Source: Desulfococcus sp041737845 (GTDB taxonomy: Bacteria > Desulfobacterota > Desulfobacteria > Desulfobacterales > Desulfococcaceae). Taken from it: DNA of 64,000 nt. This document shows, piece after piece, positions 45,179 through 54,824 of this stretch (within the stretch, counting starts at the first letter, position 1; each line of letters begins with the position of its first letter). The position numbers were made by a program, and so were the translations under genes. The notes below the pieces were generated by a model. The model searched no databases, had not been told where the DNA came from, and saw only the letters and a program-made list of their open reading frames with translations. The DNA lies in NCBI RefSeq assembly GCF_041737845.1, contig NZ_JBGSQX010000107.1, positions 22,428 to 86,427 on the forward strand, in the 5' to 3' direction.

Positions 45179-45970
45179 TCAGCCGGCATCCTGAATCGAC
45201 TGCCGGGTATCGGAAGCAGGCGCAGGCTGCCTCAGGCGGGTTCTGGAGTCCGCCTGATTATCGATTCTCGATCCGACGGACTCGCCGCAGACCACGCGCC
45301 GCATGCTTCCCTCGTCGCTCAGGTTGAAGACGATCAGGGGAAGGTCATTGTCCATGGCAAGGGAAATGGCCGTCATGTCCATTACCTTGAGCTGCCGCTC
45401 CAGCACGGACATGTAACTGATATGCTTGATGAAAGCGGCGTTTTCGTTCACCGCCGGATCCGAATCGTACAGCCCGTCCACCTTGGTGGCCTTCATCAGG
45501 ATTTCAGCGTGGATCTCCTGGGCTCTCAGGACGGCGGCCGTATCCGTCGTGAAATAGGGGTTTCCGGTCCCGGCGGCAAAGATAACCACCCGCCCCTTTT
45601 CCAGGTGGCGCACCGCCCGCCTCAAAATATACGGTTCAGCCACCTCATGCATGGAGATGGCGGTCTGGACGCGGGTCTGAACGCCCGACTGCTCCAGGGC
45701 GTCCTGCAGCGCCAGACTGTTGATGACCGTGGCCAGCATCCCCATGTGATCGGCGGAAGCGCGATCCATGTTGTAGGAACTGGCCGCGATCCCCCTGAAG
45801 ATGTTTCCCCCGCCGACGACAACGGCCACCTCGCACCCCATATCCAAAATGGATTGGATTTCGCGGGCAACGTATTTGATCATCGACGGGTCGATGCCGA
45901 AGCCCTGATCCCCCATCAGGGCTTCGCCGCTCAACTTCAGCAAGACCCGTTTGTAGCTTGGCGTTGTCAA
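45179..45970 (-). CDS. pyrH: UMP kinase
   Basis: The protein has 263 residues. LLKLSGEALMG, VVVGGGNIFRG, ADHMGMLATVINSLAL and PYFTTDTAAVLRA are those of UMP kinase. The C-terminus is about 25 residues longer than usual (ending in a Gln/Pro/Thr/Arg-rich tail). It makes UDP and is commonly placed between tsf and frr, as here. Confidence 0.97.
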   Translation of the reverse strand: MTTPSYKRVLLKLSGEALMGDQGFGIDPSMIKYVAREIQSILDMGCEVAVVVGGGNIFRGIAASSYNMDRASADHMGMLATVINSLALQDALEQSGVQTRVQTAISMHEVAEPYILRRAVRHLEKGRVVIFAAGTGNPYFTTDTAAVLRAQEIHAEILMKATKVDGLYDSDPAVNENAAFIKHISYMSVLERQLKVMDMTAISLAMDNDLPLIVFNLSDEGSMRRVVCGESVGSRIDNQADSRTRLRQPAPASDTRQSIQDAG

Positions 45971-45976
45971 AATAAA

Positions 45977-46573
45977 TTATTCTCCCAATTGAAATCGGGC
46001 AAATCGTCTGATGACGATGTTCTCGCCGGTCTTGGCGATCACCTCGTTCAAATAGTCGGCGATGGACACATCGGGATTCTTTACATAGGCCTGGTTCATC
46101 AGGCATACGTCCTTGAGGAATTTGGCGATCTTTCCGTCAATGATCTTTTCGACGACCGACTCGGGTTTTCCGGTTTCCAGGGCCTGGGCCCGGTAAATAT
46201 CCTTTTCCCGAGCCAGAACATCCGCCGGAACGTCATCCGGCACAATCCCCGCGGGGCTGGTTGCGGCGATGTGCATGGCGATATTTCTGGCAAACTCCTT
46301 GAAATCATCGGTTTTGGCCACGAAATCGGTTTCGCAGTTGACCTCGACCATGACCCCGATCTTTCCGCCCATGTGGATATAGGACTCCACCACGCCCTCA
46401 CTCATGGCCCGGCCGGCTCTTTTCTGGGCCGTGGCCAGGCCTTTTTTCCTCAGGAAGTCTATGGCCTTGTCCATGTCGGCACCGCATTCCCCCAAGGCCT
46501 CCTTGCAATCCATGATACCGGCTCCGGTTCGCCCCCGGAGTTGTTTAACCATTGCTGCGCTGATCTCTGTCAT
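45977..46573 (-). CDS. tsf: Elongation factor Ts (short form)
   Basis: The protein has 198 residues, one of the short EF-Ts forms that lack one dimerisation subdomain. VKQLRGRTGAGIMDCKEAL is the N-terminal domain, MVEVNCETDFVAKTDDFKEFA is the conserved core, and the VCLMNQAYVKNPDVSI segment follows. It regenerates EF-Tu-GTP. It lies 27 bp after rpsB. Confidence 0.97.
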   Translation of the reverse strand: MTEISAAMVKQLRGRTGAGIMDCKEALGECGADMDKAIDFLRKKGLATAQKRAGRAMSEGVVESYIHMGGKIGVMVEVNCETDFVAKTDDFKEFARNIAMHIAATSPAGIVPDDVPADVLAREKDIYRAQALETGKPESVVEKIIDGKIAKFLKDVCLMNQAYVKNPDVSIADYLNEVIAKTGENIVIRRFARFQLGE

Positions 46574-46600
46574 CGTTGTTCTCCTGTGCCCGCTGCATCG

Positions 46601-47482
46601 TTACTCTGCATCATCGGTCTCATCTAAATCGGCATCGGTGGGTTCCGCGGCCGTCCGCTTGATGATCTCCACGACAGGGCCGTCCGTGCCGTTCGAGATC
46701 ACCTTTCTTTCACCCGGCTTCAAGTCTGCGCTGGCGGCGGTCACCTCGGAGAGGTCTTCTTCCATCTCTTCCGCCTGCGCAAGCTGTTTCTCCGAATGAA
46801 GCTCCCTTCCCTCCATGCAGGCATCCGCCATTCTGGATGTGATGAGCCGGATGGATCGGATGGCGTCATCGTTTCCGGGAATGAGGTAGTCGATCTCATC
46901 GGGGTCGCAGTTGGTGTCGACGATGGCAACCGTCGGGATGCCCAGCCGTTTCGCCTCGCGGACGGCGATGGTTTCATTCTTGGGGTCAATGATAAAAAGC
47001 GCGCCCGGCAGACGCGTCATGTTGCGGATCCCGCCCAGGTTGGTGTCGAGCTTGAGCCTCTCCTTGGCAAGCCGGAGGCGCTCCTTTTTGGTATAGAGGC
47101 CGCTCATCTCCTCATCATTCAAAATCTCGTTCAGATGATTCAACCGATCGATGCTCTGCTTGATCGTTTGAAAATTGGTCATCATGCCGCCCAGCCAGCG
47201 GTTATACACATAATACATCTCGGAGCGGTTCGCCTCTTCGTAGATCGCGTCCCGGGCCTGTTTCTTCGTTCCCACAAAAAGCACCGATTGGCCGCCGGCA
47301 ACCGTATCGCGAATAAAATCGTAGGCGGTCTTGAACATCCGGACCGTCTTCTGAAGGTCGATGATATAGATCCCGTTTCTTGCGCCGAAGATATAGGGTT
47401 TCATTTTCGGATTCCAGCGCTTGGTCTGATGACCGAAGTGAACGCCCGCCTCGAGCAGGTCTTTCATGGTGACATACGCCAT
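46601..47482 (-). CDS. rpsB: Ribosomal protein uS2
   Basis: The protein has 293 residues. LLEAGVHFGHQTKRWNPKMKPYIFG and VAIVDTNCDPDEIDYLIPGNDDAIRSI are conserved. The last 60 residues are acidic, longer than in E. coli. A 258-bp gap (47483-47740) separates it from prmC and must contain its leader or promoter; I see no promoter I would call. Confidence 0.98.
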   Translation of the reverse strand: MAYVTMKDLLEAGVHFGHQTKRWNPKMKPYIFGARNGIYIIDLQKTVRMFKTAYDFIRDTVAGGQSVLFVGTKKQARDAIYEEANRSEMYYVYNRWLGGMMTNFQTIKQSIDRLNHLNEILNDEEMSGLYTKKERLRLAKERLKLDTNLGGIRNMTRLPGALFIIDPKNETIAVREAKRLGIPTVAIVDTNCDPDEIDYLIPGNDDAIRSIRLITSRMADACMEGRELHSEKQLAQAEEMEEDLSEVTAASADLKPGERKVISNGTDGPVVEIIKRTAAEPTDADLDETDDAE

Positions 47483-47740
47483 TGTTGATTTCTCCCTTGG
47501 TTGTTGGTTTTTCCACCGCCCTTTTCTTCCCCGGTGCCGACTTTTTCAGCAAAAGCACCCGGCATCAGGTCCAAAGGCGTGCGATTTCAAATCGGAAAAA
47601 TGTACCAGACTCAATTCCAATTCGCAACTTCTTTTTATCGTGACCCTCAAGATGACGGCTCAGCTCCACCCCGGGCGCCGCCCGCGCATGTCACCCGGGG
47701 ATTCTCACGCAGCCGACATTCCCATGCGGGAGGCCGACCC

Positions 47741-48652
47741 TCATTTCCTCCGGATGCTCGCCACGCGAAGGTGGCCGCCGTAATCCCGGATGAAGGCGCA
47801 TTCGGCATATGCCCCGGACAACTCGACAATTCTCTCGATATCCGCGCTCTGGTCGTGGCCGATTTCAAGCAGGAGATGCCCGCCGGGCCGCAGGTAATCG
47901 GGGGCCTGCCCGATGATGGTGCGGATCGGCCCCAGCCCGTCGGCGCCGCCGTCCAGGGCGCCCCGGGGCTCGTATCGGGACACCTCGGCCTGGAGTCGAT
48001 CGATTTCAGCCGATGGAATGTAGGGCGGATTGGACAGAATCATATGAAACGGCGTCATCCCGGGCCGCAGGCAGGAAAACCAGTCCCCGGAAAAGAAGAG
48101 AAGATTCCTGTCCAGCCCATGGCGCCTGGCGTTCTGCACAGCGACGCCAAGGGCCTTTTCCGAACGGTCGGACGCCGCGATGAGCCCCGTTCTCAGTTCA
48201 GCGGCCAGCGCCAGGGCCACGGCCCCGGACCCCGTGCCCAGCTCCAAGACCCTCAGCGGCGGCCCCGCTCCCGCATCCGCGCTCTTAGGCGGGGCCAGCA
48301 GCTTTAGGGCCGCCTCCACGAGGCACTCGGTTTCGGGGCGGGGAATAAGGACGTCCGGCGTGACGATCATGGACAGGGACCAGAACTCCCTCTCCCCCAC
48401 AATATAGGCGACCGGCTCCCGACGCATCCGCCTCCGGATGGCGGTTTTGAGCCTTGACAGCTCGTCCTGGATCAGGGGCTGGTCGTAGCGGATGTAAAGG
48501 TCTATCCGCTTGAGCCCCAGGACATGCGCGAGGAGAATCTCCGCAGAAGCTCTGGGGCTTTCGATATCATGGGAGTTGAGATAAGACGTCGTCCACTTGA
48601 GGATGCTAAGAATGGTCCATGGCGGGTCTTCGGTCTGCGCTGGGTTCTGCAT
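47741..48652 (-). CDS. prmC: Release factor glutamine methyltransferase PrmC
   Basis: The protein has 303 residues. VLELGTGSGAVALALA is the SAM-binding motif and ILSNPPYIP the NPPY catalytic motif. It methylates the Gln of the GGQ motif in RF1 and RF2. It overlaps prfA by 47 bp if it starts at 48652; no later Met or Val codon is in a suitable place near the start. Confidence 0.95.
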   Translation of the reverse strand: MQNPAQTEDPPWTILSILKWTTSYLNSHDIESPRASAEILLAHVLGLKRIDLYIRYDQPLIQDELSRLKTAIRRRMRREPVAYIVGEREFWSLSMIVTPDVLIPRPETECLVEAALKLLAPPKSADAGAGPPLRVLELGTGSGAVALALAAELRTGLIAASDRSEKALGVAVQNARRHGLDRNLLFFSGDWFSCLRPGMTPFHMILSNPPYIPSAEIDRLQAEVSRYEPRGALDGGADGLGPIRTIIGQAPDYLRPGGHLLLEIGHDQSADIERIVELSGAYAECAFIRDYGGHLRVASIRRK

Positions 48653-49706
48653 GCTTCAATGCATGGGCCTGGTAATAGGTTATCAATTCTTCAACCACCA
48701 TGTCCAGATCACCCTGGAGGATCATCTCCAGCTTGTACAGGGTGAGCCCGATGCGGTGGTCCGTGACGCGGCTCTGTGGAAAGTTGTACGTCCGGATGCG
48801 TTCGCTCCGGTCCCCGCTGCCGATCTGACTCTTTCGTTCTTCGGAACGTTTTTCGTGCTGCTCCTGGATCATGCGGTCCAGAAGCCTCGCCCGCAAGACC
48901 TTCATCGCCTTGTTCTTGTTTTTGAGCTGGGACTTCTCGTCCTGGCAGGTGACGACCAGCCCCGTGGGCAGATGGGTGAGCCTTACGGCGGAGTCGGTGG
49001 TGTTCACGGACTGGCCTCCGGGCCCGGTCGAGCGATAGACATCCACCTTGACTTCGTTCGCTTCGATTTGAAGGTCCACCTCCTCGGCCTCGGGAAGCAC
49101 CGCCACGGTGACCGCCGATGTGTGGATACGCCCCTGGGTTTCCGTCTCCGGAACCCGCTGGACCCGATGGGTGCCGCTCTCATATTTCAGGCGGCTGTAG
49201 GCCCCCTTTCCCTTGATGAGGGCGATGATCTCCTTGAGCCCCCCCACCCCCGTGGCATGATGGCTCATGATCTCGATCTGCCAGCGCCTGATTTCGGCGT
49301 AGCGGCTGTACATGCGGAAAAGATCGGCGGCAAAAAGACCGGCCTCTTCCCCGCCCGTACCGGCACGGATCTCGATGATCACGTTCTTGTCGTCGCTGGG
49401 GTCCCTGGGGATCAGGAGCTTTTTGAGCTCCGCTTCGATACGCTCTTTTTCCTGGTTGAGCAACTGGATTTCATCCCGGGCCAGCTCCTTGATCTCCGGA
49501 TCGCCGTCTCTCAGCAGCTCCAGGCTGCCGTTCAGGTCGTCCACGGTTTTCTTGTACTCCCTGAAAACCGTCACGACCTTGCCGATATCGGCATGCTCGC
49601 GCATGTATTTCTGGTAGGCCTCCCGATCCTGAACCACCTTCGGGTCGCTCAGGAAGGCCTCAACCTCCAGAAAACGCTCCTCTATCCCTTCCAGTTTGTC
49701 AAACAT
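48606..49706 (-). CDS. prfA: Peptide chain release factor 1
   Basis: The protein has 366 residues. The class I features are complete: the codon-recognition region, GTGGEEAGLFAADLFRMYSRYAE, and the GGQ loop in RSTGPGGQSVNTTDSAVRL. It terminates at UAA and UAG. The downstream prmC encodes its modifying enzyme. Confidence 0.97.
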   Translation of the reverse strand: MFDKLEGIEERFLEVEAFLSDPKVVQDREAYQKYMREHADIGKVVTVFREYKKTVDDLNGSLELLRDGDPEIKELARDEIQLLNQEKERIEAELKKLLIPRDPSDDKNVIIEIRAGTGGEEAGLFAADLFRMYSRYAEIRRWQIEIMSHHATGVGGLKEIIALIKGKGAYSRLKYESGTHRVQRVPETETQGRIHTSAVTVAVLPEAEEVDLQIEANEVKVDVYRSTGPGGQSVNTTDSAVRLTHLPTGLVVTCQDEKSQLKNKNKAMKVLRARLLDRMIQEQHEKRSEERKSQIGSGDRSERIRTYNFPQSRVTDHRIGLTLYKLEMILQGDLDMVVEELITYYQAHALKHAEPSADRRPAMDHS

Positions 49707-49758
49707 AATGCACCCGGATCACCGGTCCTTCACCGCCCGACCGGACCGGGCCCCCCTT

Positions 49759-49980
49759 CTATTTTCCGTCCTGACCCTGATTGAATTTTTCGTATTTTCT
49801 TCGGAAACGCTCAATACGGCCGGCCGTATCCACCAGCTTCTGCTTCCCCGTAAAGAAGGGGTGGCACTGGGAGCAGATTTCAACGGTGATGTCCGACTTG
49901 GTCGAACCCACCGACATGACATATCCGCATGCACACTTGATTTCCGTCTCTTTGTATTGTGGATGGATTTCTTTTTTCAT
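49759..49980 (-). CDS. rpmE: Ribosomal protein bL31 (zinc-binding type)
   Basis: The protein has 73 residues. Zinc ligands C16-x-C18 and C36-x2-C39 are all present, so it is the C+ form that can also store zinc. KKEIHPQY is the usual start. It lies between rho and prfA, a common order. Confidence 0.97.
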   Translation of the reverse strand: MKKEIHPQYKETEIKCACGYVMSVGSTKSDITVEICSQCHPFFTGKQKLVDTAGRIERFRRKYEKFNQGQDGK

Positions 49981-50006
49981 TGGGATTACAAGCTCCTATA
50001 TCGTCA

Positions 50007-51254
50007 TCAGGTATTCATTGCATCGAGAAACTCTTTATTATTACCTGTTCCATGCATTTTTTCAAGCAAAAATTCCAGGCTGTCCACAGGATTCAGGGAT
50101 GAGAGCAGTTTCCTCAGGATCCAGACCCGGTTCAGGGTATCCTTGTCCATGAGGAGTTCTTCCTTTCGGGTTCCCGATTTCTTGATGTCGATGGCCGGGA
50201 AAATCCGTTTGTCCGCCAAGCGCCGATCCAGTTGAAGCTCCATGTTGCCGGTTCCCTTGAACTCTTCAAAAATGACCTCGTCCATCCGGCTGCCCGTATC
50301 AATAAGCGCCGTGGCGATGATTGTCAAGCTCCCCCCCTCCTCGATGTTGCGGGCGGCCCCGAAAAACCGCTTGGGCCGCTGCAGGGCGTTTGAGTCCACA
50401 CCGCCGGATAGGATCTTGCCGCTCGGCGGGACGACGGAGTTGTAGGCCCTTGCCAGTCTTGTAATGCTGTCCAGCAGGATGACCACGTTCTTTTTGTGCT
50501 CCACGAGACGCTTGGCCTTGTCGATGACCATCTCGGCCACCTGGACGTGCCTTTCCGCCGGCTCATCGAAGGTCGAGCTGATCACCTCCCCCTTGACCGA
50601 ACGCTGCATGTCGGTCACCTCCTCGGGCCGCTCATCGATCAGCAGCACGAACAGGTCGATCTCCTTGTGGTTGGCGGTGATGCTGTTGGCGATGAACTGA
50701 AGCAGCATGGTCTTGCCGGATCTCGGCGGAGAGACGATGAGCCCGCGCTGGCCGAATCCGATCGGCGTCATCAGATCCATGATGCGGGTGGAGTAGTTTT
50801 CCGAGTCATGTTCGAGACTGATTTTTCGGTTGGGGTAGAGGGGGGTGAGGTTGTCGAAAAGGATCTTTTCCCGGGCGACCTCGGGATCCTCGTAATTGAT
50901 CGCCTCGACCTTCAGGAGCGCGAAATAGCGCTCCGACTCCTTGGGCTGGCGGATCTGGCCTGATACGGTATCCCCCGTCCGCAGGTTGAACCGGCGGATC
51001 TGGGACGGGGAGACGTAGATATCGTCGGGCCCCGGCAGGTAGTTGTAATTGGGTGCCCTCAGGAAGCCGAAGCCGTCCGGCAGGATCTCCAGGGTGCCCT
51101 CGCCGTAAATCAGGCCGTTTTTTTCAATCTGCGCCTGAAGCAGCGCGAAAATCAGCTCCTGTTTGCGCATCCCGGCGGCCCCTTCGATCTTGAAGTCTCT
51201 TGCCAGCTGGGTCAGCTCGCTAATTTTTTTTTCTTTCAGTTCAGTGATATTCAT
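50007..51254 (-). CDS. rho: Transcription termination factor Rho
   Basis: The protein has 415 residues from MNITELKEKK (51254); the further 53 open in-frame residues upstream have no family match. The N-terminal helical domain and RNA-binding OSB fold (EGTLEILPDGFGFLRAPNYNYLPGPDDIYVS) are followed by the RecA-type ATPase: Walker A SPPRSGKTMLLQ and Walker B LLIDERPEEVTDM. No insertion like that of high-GC actinobacteria is present. The leader contains a small hairpin. Confidence 0.98.
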   Translation of the reverse strand: MNITELKEKKISELTQLARDFKIEGAAGMRKQELIFALLQAQIEKNGLIYGEGTLEILPDGFGFLRAPNYNYLPGPDDIYVSPSQIRRFNLRTGDTVSGQIRQPKESERYFALLKVEAINYEDPEVAREKILFDNLTPLYPNRKISLEHDSENYSTRIMDLMTPIGFGQRGLIVSPPRSGKTMLLQFIANSITANHKEIDLFVLLIDERPEEVTDMQRSVKGEVISSTFDEPAERHVQVAEMVIDKAKRLVEHKKNVVILLDSITRLARAYNSVVPPSGKILSGGVDSNALQRPKRFFGAARNIEEGGSLTIIATALIDTGSRMDEVIFEEFKGTGNMELQLDRRLADKRIFPAIDIKKSGTRKEELLMDKDTLNRVWILRKLLSSLNPVDSLEFLLEKMHGTGNNKEFLDAMNT

Positions 51255-51300
51255 CAGACATACCCCACAGTAGATGATTAGACATGCATATGTTTCGGCT

Positions 51301-51320
51301 GATTTCCGATGCTGGAAATC
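51301..51320 (-). repeat. Hairpin in the rho leader
   Basis: GATTTCC-N6-GGAAATC is a perfect 7-bp inverted repeat, 47-66 bp upstream of the rho ATG. rho is often autoregulated through its leader, so this may be part of such a leader, but no attenuator can be demonstrated. Confidence 0.3.
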
Positions 51321-51727
51321 AAAATCCAAAATTTCTTTTTTGATGTACTTGGACAAAAAAACTGCGTAAAGATTAGGCGCACTTGGGAGACAGATCACGC
51401 CCGGCTGAGGCATGGTACACGCAGAAATTTTCAGATTGATTCCACGGTGTAAAGGAGAAATATGGGCTTTATTTGTTTGGGTCTGTGGTTGAAGATTTTA
51501 GGTATTTTCTCCAATGGGCGGGTGAGCCATAATTTTTCAATTGACTATACAATGTCTCCTATCCTGTCAAGGGATTTCGGTATGGGCCAAGGGACTTTTT
51601 TGCCGCCTGGCGCAACCGATGACCCGAACGGGATCGATAAGCCCATGCAGGAAGGGCCGCAGGACAGTCATCCAATCATTCCCCGAATCTTGACAGAAAC
51701 CTTAACCGCTCACGAGAACCGGCAAAC
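51321..51727. other. Intergenic region between divergent rho and cca
   Basis: No supported gene. An 89-residue frame (51462-51731) begins after AAGGAGAAAT but its translation is not protein-like and it runs into cca. TTGACT (51541) may be part of a cca promoter, but its -10 partner is not clear. Confidence 0.4.
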
Positions 51728-53131
51728 ATGATTCCATTGGACAGGCTGCGAAACATCCCCGGGGCGGAGAACGCCTTTCTGGTCGGCGGGTCGGTGCGGG
51801 ATACCCTGCTCGGACGCCGGCCCCAGGACTATGACGTCGCGGTATTCCCCCCCGTCCGGCCCTTCGCCGAGGAGATCGCCCGAAAAATCGGCGGCCATTG
51901 CGTCGACCTGGGCAAGCCGGGCCGTCAGATCATCCGGGTCGCAGCACGCGGGATCCTCGTGGATGTGTCGCCGATCAACGGCCCCACCATCCAGGCGGAT
52001 CTCCTTCATCGGGATTTCACCATCAACGCGCTGGCGCGCCGCCTCTCCTCCATGGAAACCATCGACTGCACCGGCGGACGCGAAGATCTTCAGAAAAAAA
52101 AGATCCGAATGGTGTCGGCCGGGGCCTTCGTGGATGACCCCGTCCGACTGATCCGGGCTTACCGACTGGCGGCAGGCCTTGGCTTCGAGATTGACCCCGC
52201 AACATCCGCCGCCATCAAAACCCACGCCGCGCGGATCCGCACCTCCGCAGGAGAACGGATTCGCGTTGAACTTCTCAAAATCCTCGCTGGGGAAAGCGCC
52301 TTCCCGTGGATCGTGCAGATGGCCCGGAACAGGCTGCTCTTCAGCATCATTCCGGAACTCGAAGCCCTGAAGGATTGCCCTCAGACCGGGCATCACGACT
52401 TCGATGTCTGGGAACACACCCTGAGGGTACTCGAGCACCTGGAAAGGATCCTCATCCACCGCGAGGAACTTCTCCCCGCAGGATTGCCCGAACCCCCGGC
52501 CTTTCTGGGAAACGGCACCCCGGCGCTGCTCAAAATGGCCGCTCTCCTCCATGATATCGGCAAGCCCCCGACCCGGAGGGAAACGCGGCCGGGCGAGGCC
52601 GTTTTTCATGGCCACCACCGAAAAGGGGCGGAAATGGCGGAAAATATCGCTTTGCGCCTTAAATTTTCAACGAGAGAGCGGCAGGTCGTCACCGGCGTCA
52701 TCCGCCACCACCTCACACCGCTCTGGCTTTTCATTCATCACGAGAAAAGCATGACGCCCGAGAAAGCCGCCACCCGATTCTTTATGAAATGCGGCCCGCT
52801 CTGCCCGCTGATCCTGCTCCACGCTATGGCGGATCACCGCGGCAAAACCCTGCGGCCTGTCCTGGACGAAGACGACCATACCCGATTCATCCAGAAATTG
52901 CTCACGGCATATTTTACGGATTTCCAGCGGAATATTGCCCGCCCGCCCCTGATCACCGGCCACGATCTGATTTCGGAATTCGGCCTCAGGCCCGGGCCGG
53001 AATTCAAATCGATCCTGACCCGCGTCGAAGAGGCAAGGCTTTCGGGGGAGGCTTCGAGCCGAGGCGACGGCCTCGATATTGTGGCGGCGTTTTTGGCGGC
53101 ACATGGCCTTGGGACCGCACACGGCGACTGA
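51728..53131 (+). CDS. cca: CCA tRNA nucleotidyltransferase with HD domain
   Basis: The protein has 467 residues. Polymerase beta-type core: FLVGGSVRDTLLG, DYDVAVF (metal Asp pair), HRDFTINALARR, and the RIRVELLKIL segment. An HD phosphohydrolase domain follows (ALLHDIGKPPTR, IRHHLTPLW). It adds or repairs the tRNA 3' CCA; it may instead be a poly(A) polymerase of the same class. The tRNA-Arg in this window encodes its own CCA, so repair is the likelier task. Confidence 0.92.
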   Translation: MIPLDRLRNIPGAENAFLVGGSVRDTLLGRRPQDYDVAVFPPVRPFAEEIARKIGGHCVDLGKPGRQIIRVAARGILVDVSPINGPTIQADLLHRDFTINALARRLSSMETIDCTGGREDLQKKKIRMVSAGAFVDDPVRLIRAYRLAAGLGFEIDPATSAAIKTHAARIRTSAGERIRVELLKILAGESAFPWIVQMARNRLLFSIIPELEALKDCPQTGHHDFDVWEHTLRVLEHLERILIHREELLPAGLPEPPAFLGNGTPALLKMAALLHDIGKPPTRRETRPGEAVFHGHHRKGAEMAENIALRLKFSTRERQVVTGVIRHHLTPLWLFIHHEKSMTPEKAATRFFMKCGPLCPLILLHAMADHRGKTLRPVLDEDDHTRFIQKLLTAYFTDFQRNIARPPLITGHDLISEFGLRPGPEFKSILTRVEEARLSGEASSRGDGLDIVAAFLAAHGLGTAHGD

Positions 53132-53318
53132 CCGGGCGGCGGATACGCCCTCGCCAGGGGGAAGCGGCGCATAAAAAAAGGGCGTCCGCCTTCCATTATA
53201 TTTCCTTCCGGATTCAAGCGTCCGCCCGATGCGCTCACGGCGGCAATCCGGAGCCCCTCATCGACCCTTGGTCACTGGGTCGCGAAGCGGCGCCGGATCG
53301 CGCCGGTCGTCGAAGAAT

Positions 53319-53981
53319 CTATTTCATGGCGTCAAGCGCCGTGAAGACGGCGTCCCGAATGCCGTCCACCTTGCCGACGCCCACAATGCGCACATGTTTC
53401 GGCGCTCCTGCTTCCCCGGAGCTGCCCCATTCCTTGTAGTAGGCCACAAGCGGCTCGGTCTGCTGATGGTAGACCTCAAGGCGTTTGCGAACGGTCTCTT
53501 CCTTGTCGTCGTCCCGCTGAACCAGCGGCTCACCGGTGACGTCGTCTTTCCCTTCGACCTTCGGCGGGTTGAAGATGACGTGGTATGTCCGCCCGCTGGC
53601 CAGATGGGCGCGGCGGCCGCTCATTCTCTTGATGATCTCCTCGTCCGGCACATCAATCTCAACCACCGCGTCAATGGGAACACCCGCGGCCTTCATGGCA
53701 TCGGCCTGAGGAATGGTTCGGGGGAATCCGTCAAAAAGGAATCCTTTCTGGCAGTCGGGCTCTTTGATGCGCTCCTTGACGAGACCGATGATCACATCGT
53801 CGGGGACCAGCCCGCCGGAATCCATGAACCCCTTGGCTTTCTTGCCCAATTCGGTACCGGCTTTCACGGCGGCGCGAAGCATGTCGCCGGTGGAAATCTG
53901 GGGGATCTGGTATTTTTCCTTGATATAATTCGCCTGTGTCCCTTTGCCCGCACCCGGGCCTCCCAACAGAATCAGCCGCAT
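53319..53981 (-). CDS. adk: Adenylate kinase
   Basis: The protein has 220 residues, starting at MRLILLGGPGAGKGT after AAAGGAGGG; an ATG 27 bp upstream is less likely. GDMLRAAV, FDGFPRT and the long-form LID (RRAHLASGRTYHVIFNPP) are typical. The LID has no zinc Cys cluster. It interconverts ATP, ADP and AMP. Confidence 0.97.
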   Translation of the reverse strand: MRLILLGGPGAGKGTQANYIKEKYQIPQISTGDMLRAAVKAGTELGKKAKGFMDSGGLVPDDVIIGLVKERIKEPDCQKGFLFDGFPRTIPQADAMKAAGVPIDAVVEIDVPDEEIIKRMSGRRAHLASGRTYHVIFNPPKVEGKDDVTGEPLVQRDDDKEETVRKRLEVYHQQTEPLVAYYKEWGSSGEAGAPKHVRIVGVGKVDGIRDAVFTALDAMK

Positions 53982-54541
53982 AAGATTACCCTCCTTTGTT
54001 GTTGCCATTCCTTCGGTTTTTGTTTGCCGGTCATCAATGCTTGCGCCGTGTCCGTCCGGAAACGGGGATCCACCCGCGCCGGTCCATCCGAATCCGGGGA
54101 AGACGCCCTATCCGCCCGGCATCACGAGGCGCCGTAAGGCTGGTGCCTCCTGATCCATGGGCCACCCAAACGAAATAGCGGATACCGCTTCCGGATGGAC
54201 ATGAGATGGTGCGCTTCAATAGACTTTCAGATAGCGATTTCGATAAATCGGGGGGCGACGGCAGATCCCGAACCCGTAGGCACGCGAGAGGCTATTCCAA
54301 AATCATTATCTGGAGGTCTATAGCGCCGCTGAATATGACCGAAAGCAGGTAATGTGTCAAGATATAATGTCTATTTACGCGCTCCGCACACCAGTTTTTC
54401 ATGGGATTCCACAGAAGCATCCTTTTTTTCTTGCCAACATCCACTTTTCAAGATATTATTCTATGGTTTATCATCAACATCGGTCTTTTGTTATATATCC
54501 GATAATATCACGGTCCGATGGCAAAAAGGGGGCGAGTATAT
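53982..54541. other. Intergenic region between adk and rpsU
   Basis: The 560 bp hold no supported gene; the short frames here are not protein-like. The half near adk has GC similar to the genes, while the half near rpsU is AT-rich (54300-54510), which is where an rpsU promoter would be expected. No convincing -35/-10 pair or RNA motif could be assigned. Confidence 0.5.
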
Positions 54542-54748
54542 TTGAAGGCTATCGAAGTGAAAGTTTATGACAACGACCTTGAAAAAGCCATGCGCATTTT
54601 GAAGAAAAAGATTCAGAATGACGGTCTTTTCAAGCGACTCAAGCTGAAAAAAAGCTATGAGAAACCGAGCGAACACAGGCGGCGCAAGCAGCGCGAGGCC
54701 CTGAGGCGGCAGCGAATCGCCGCATCCAAGAAACGCTTCAGCAGATAA
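54542..54748 (+). CDS. rpsU: Ribosomal protein bS21
   Basis: Starting at TTG (54542), 9-12 bases after AGGGGG, the gene gives 68 residues: KAIEVKVYDNDLEKAMRILKKK, FKRLKLKKSYEKPSEHRRRKQR and a basic tail, the S21 pattern seen in Desulfobacterota. The ATG at 54518 would add eight residues but has no ribosome site. It is followed by a strong terminator. Confidence 0.92.
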   Translation: MKAIEVKVYDNDLEKAMRILKKKIQNDGLFKRLKLKKSYEKPSEHRRRKQREALRRQRIAASKKRFSR

Positions 54749-54765
54749 CCGAACAGTGACGCATG

Positions 54766-54798
54766 CCCGGAGGACCCCATAGGGGTCCTCCGGGTTTT
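54766..54798 (+). terminator. Rho-independent terminator after rpsU
   Basis: A perfect 13-bp GC-rich stem (54766-54778 with 54782-54794), a 3-base loop and four T form a strong terminator. Confidence 0.92.
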
Positions 54799-54824
54799 CG
54801 CTTCCGGCAGGCACTCAGGTAAAG

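Noticed and set aside
51462..51731. 89-codon frame between rho and cca
   Set aside because: A ribosome-site-like sequence precedes it, but the translation has no conserved character and it overlaps the cca start.
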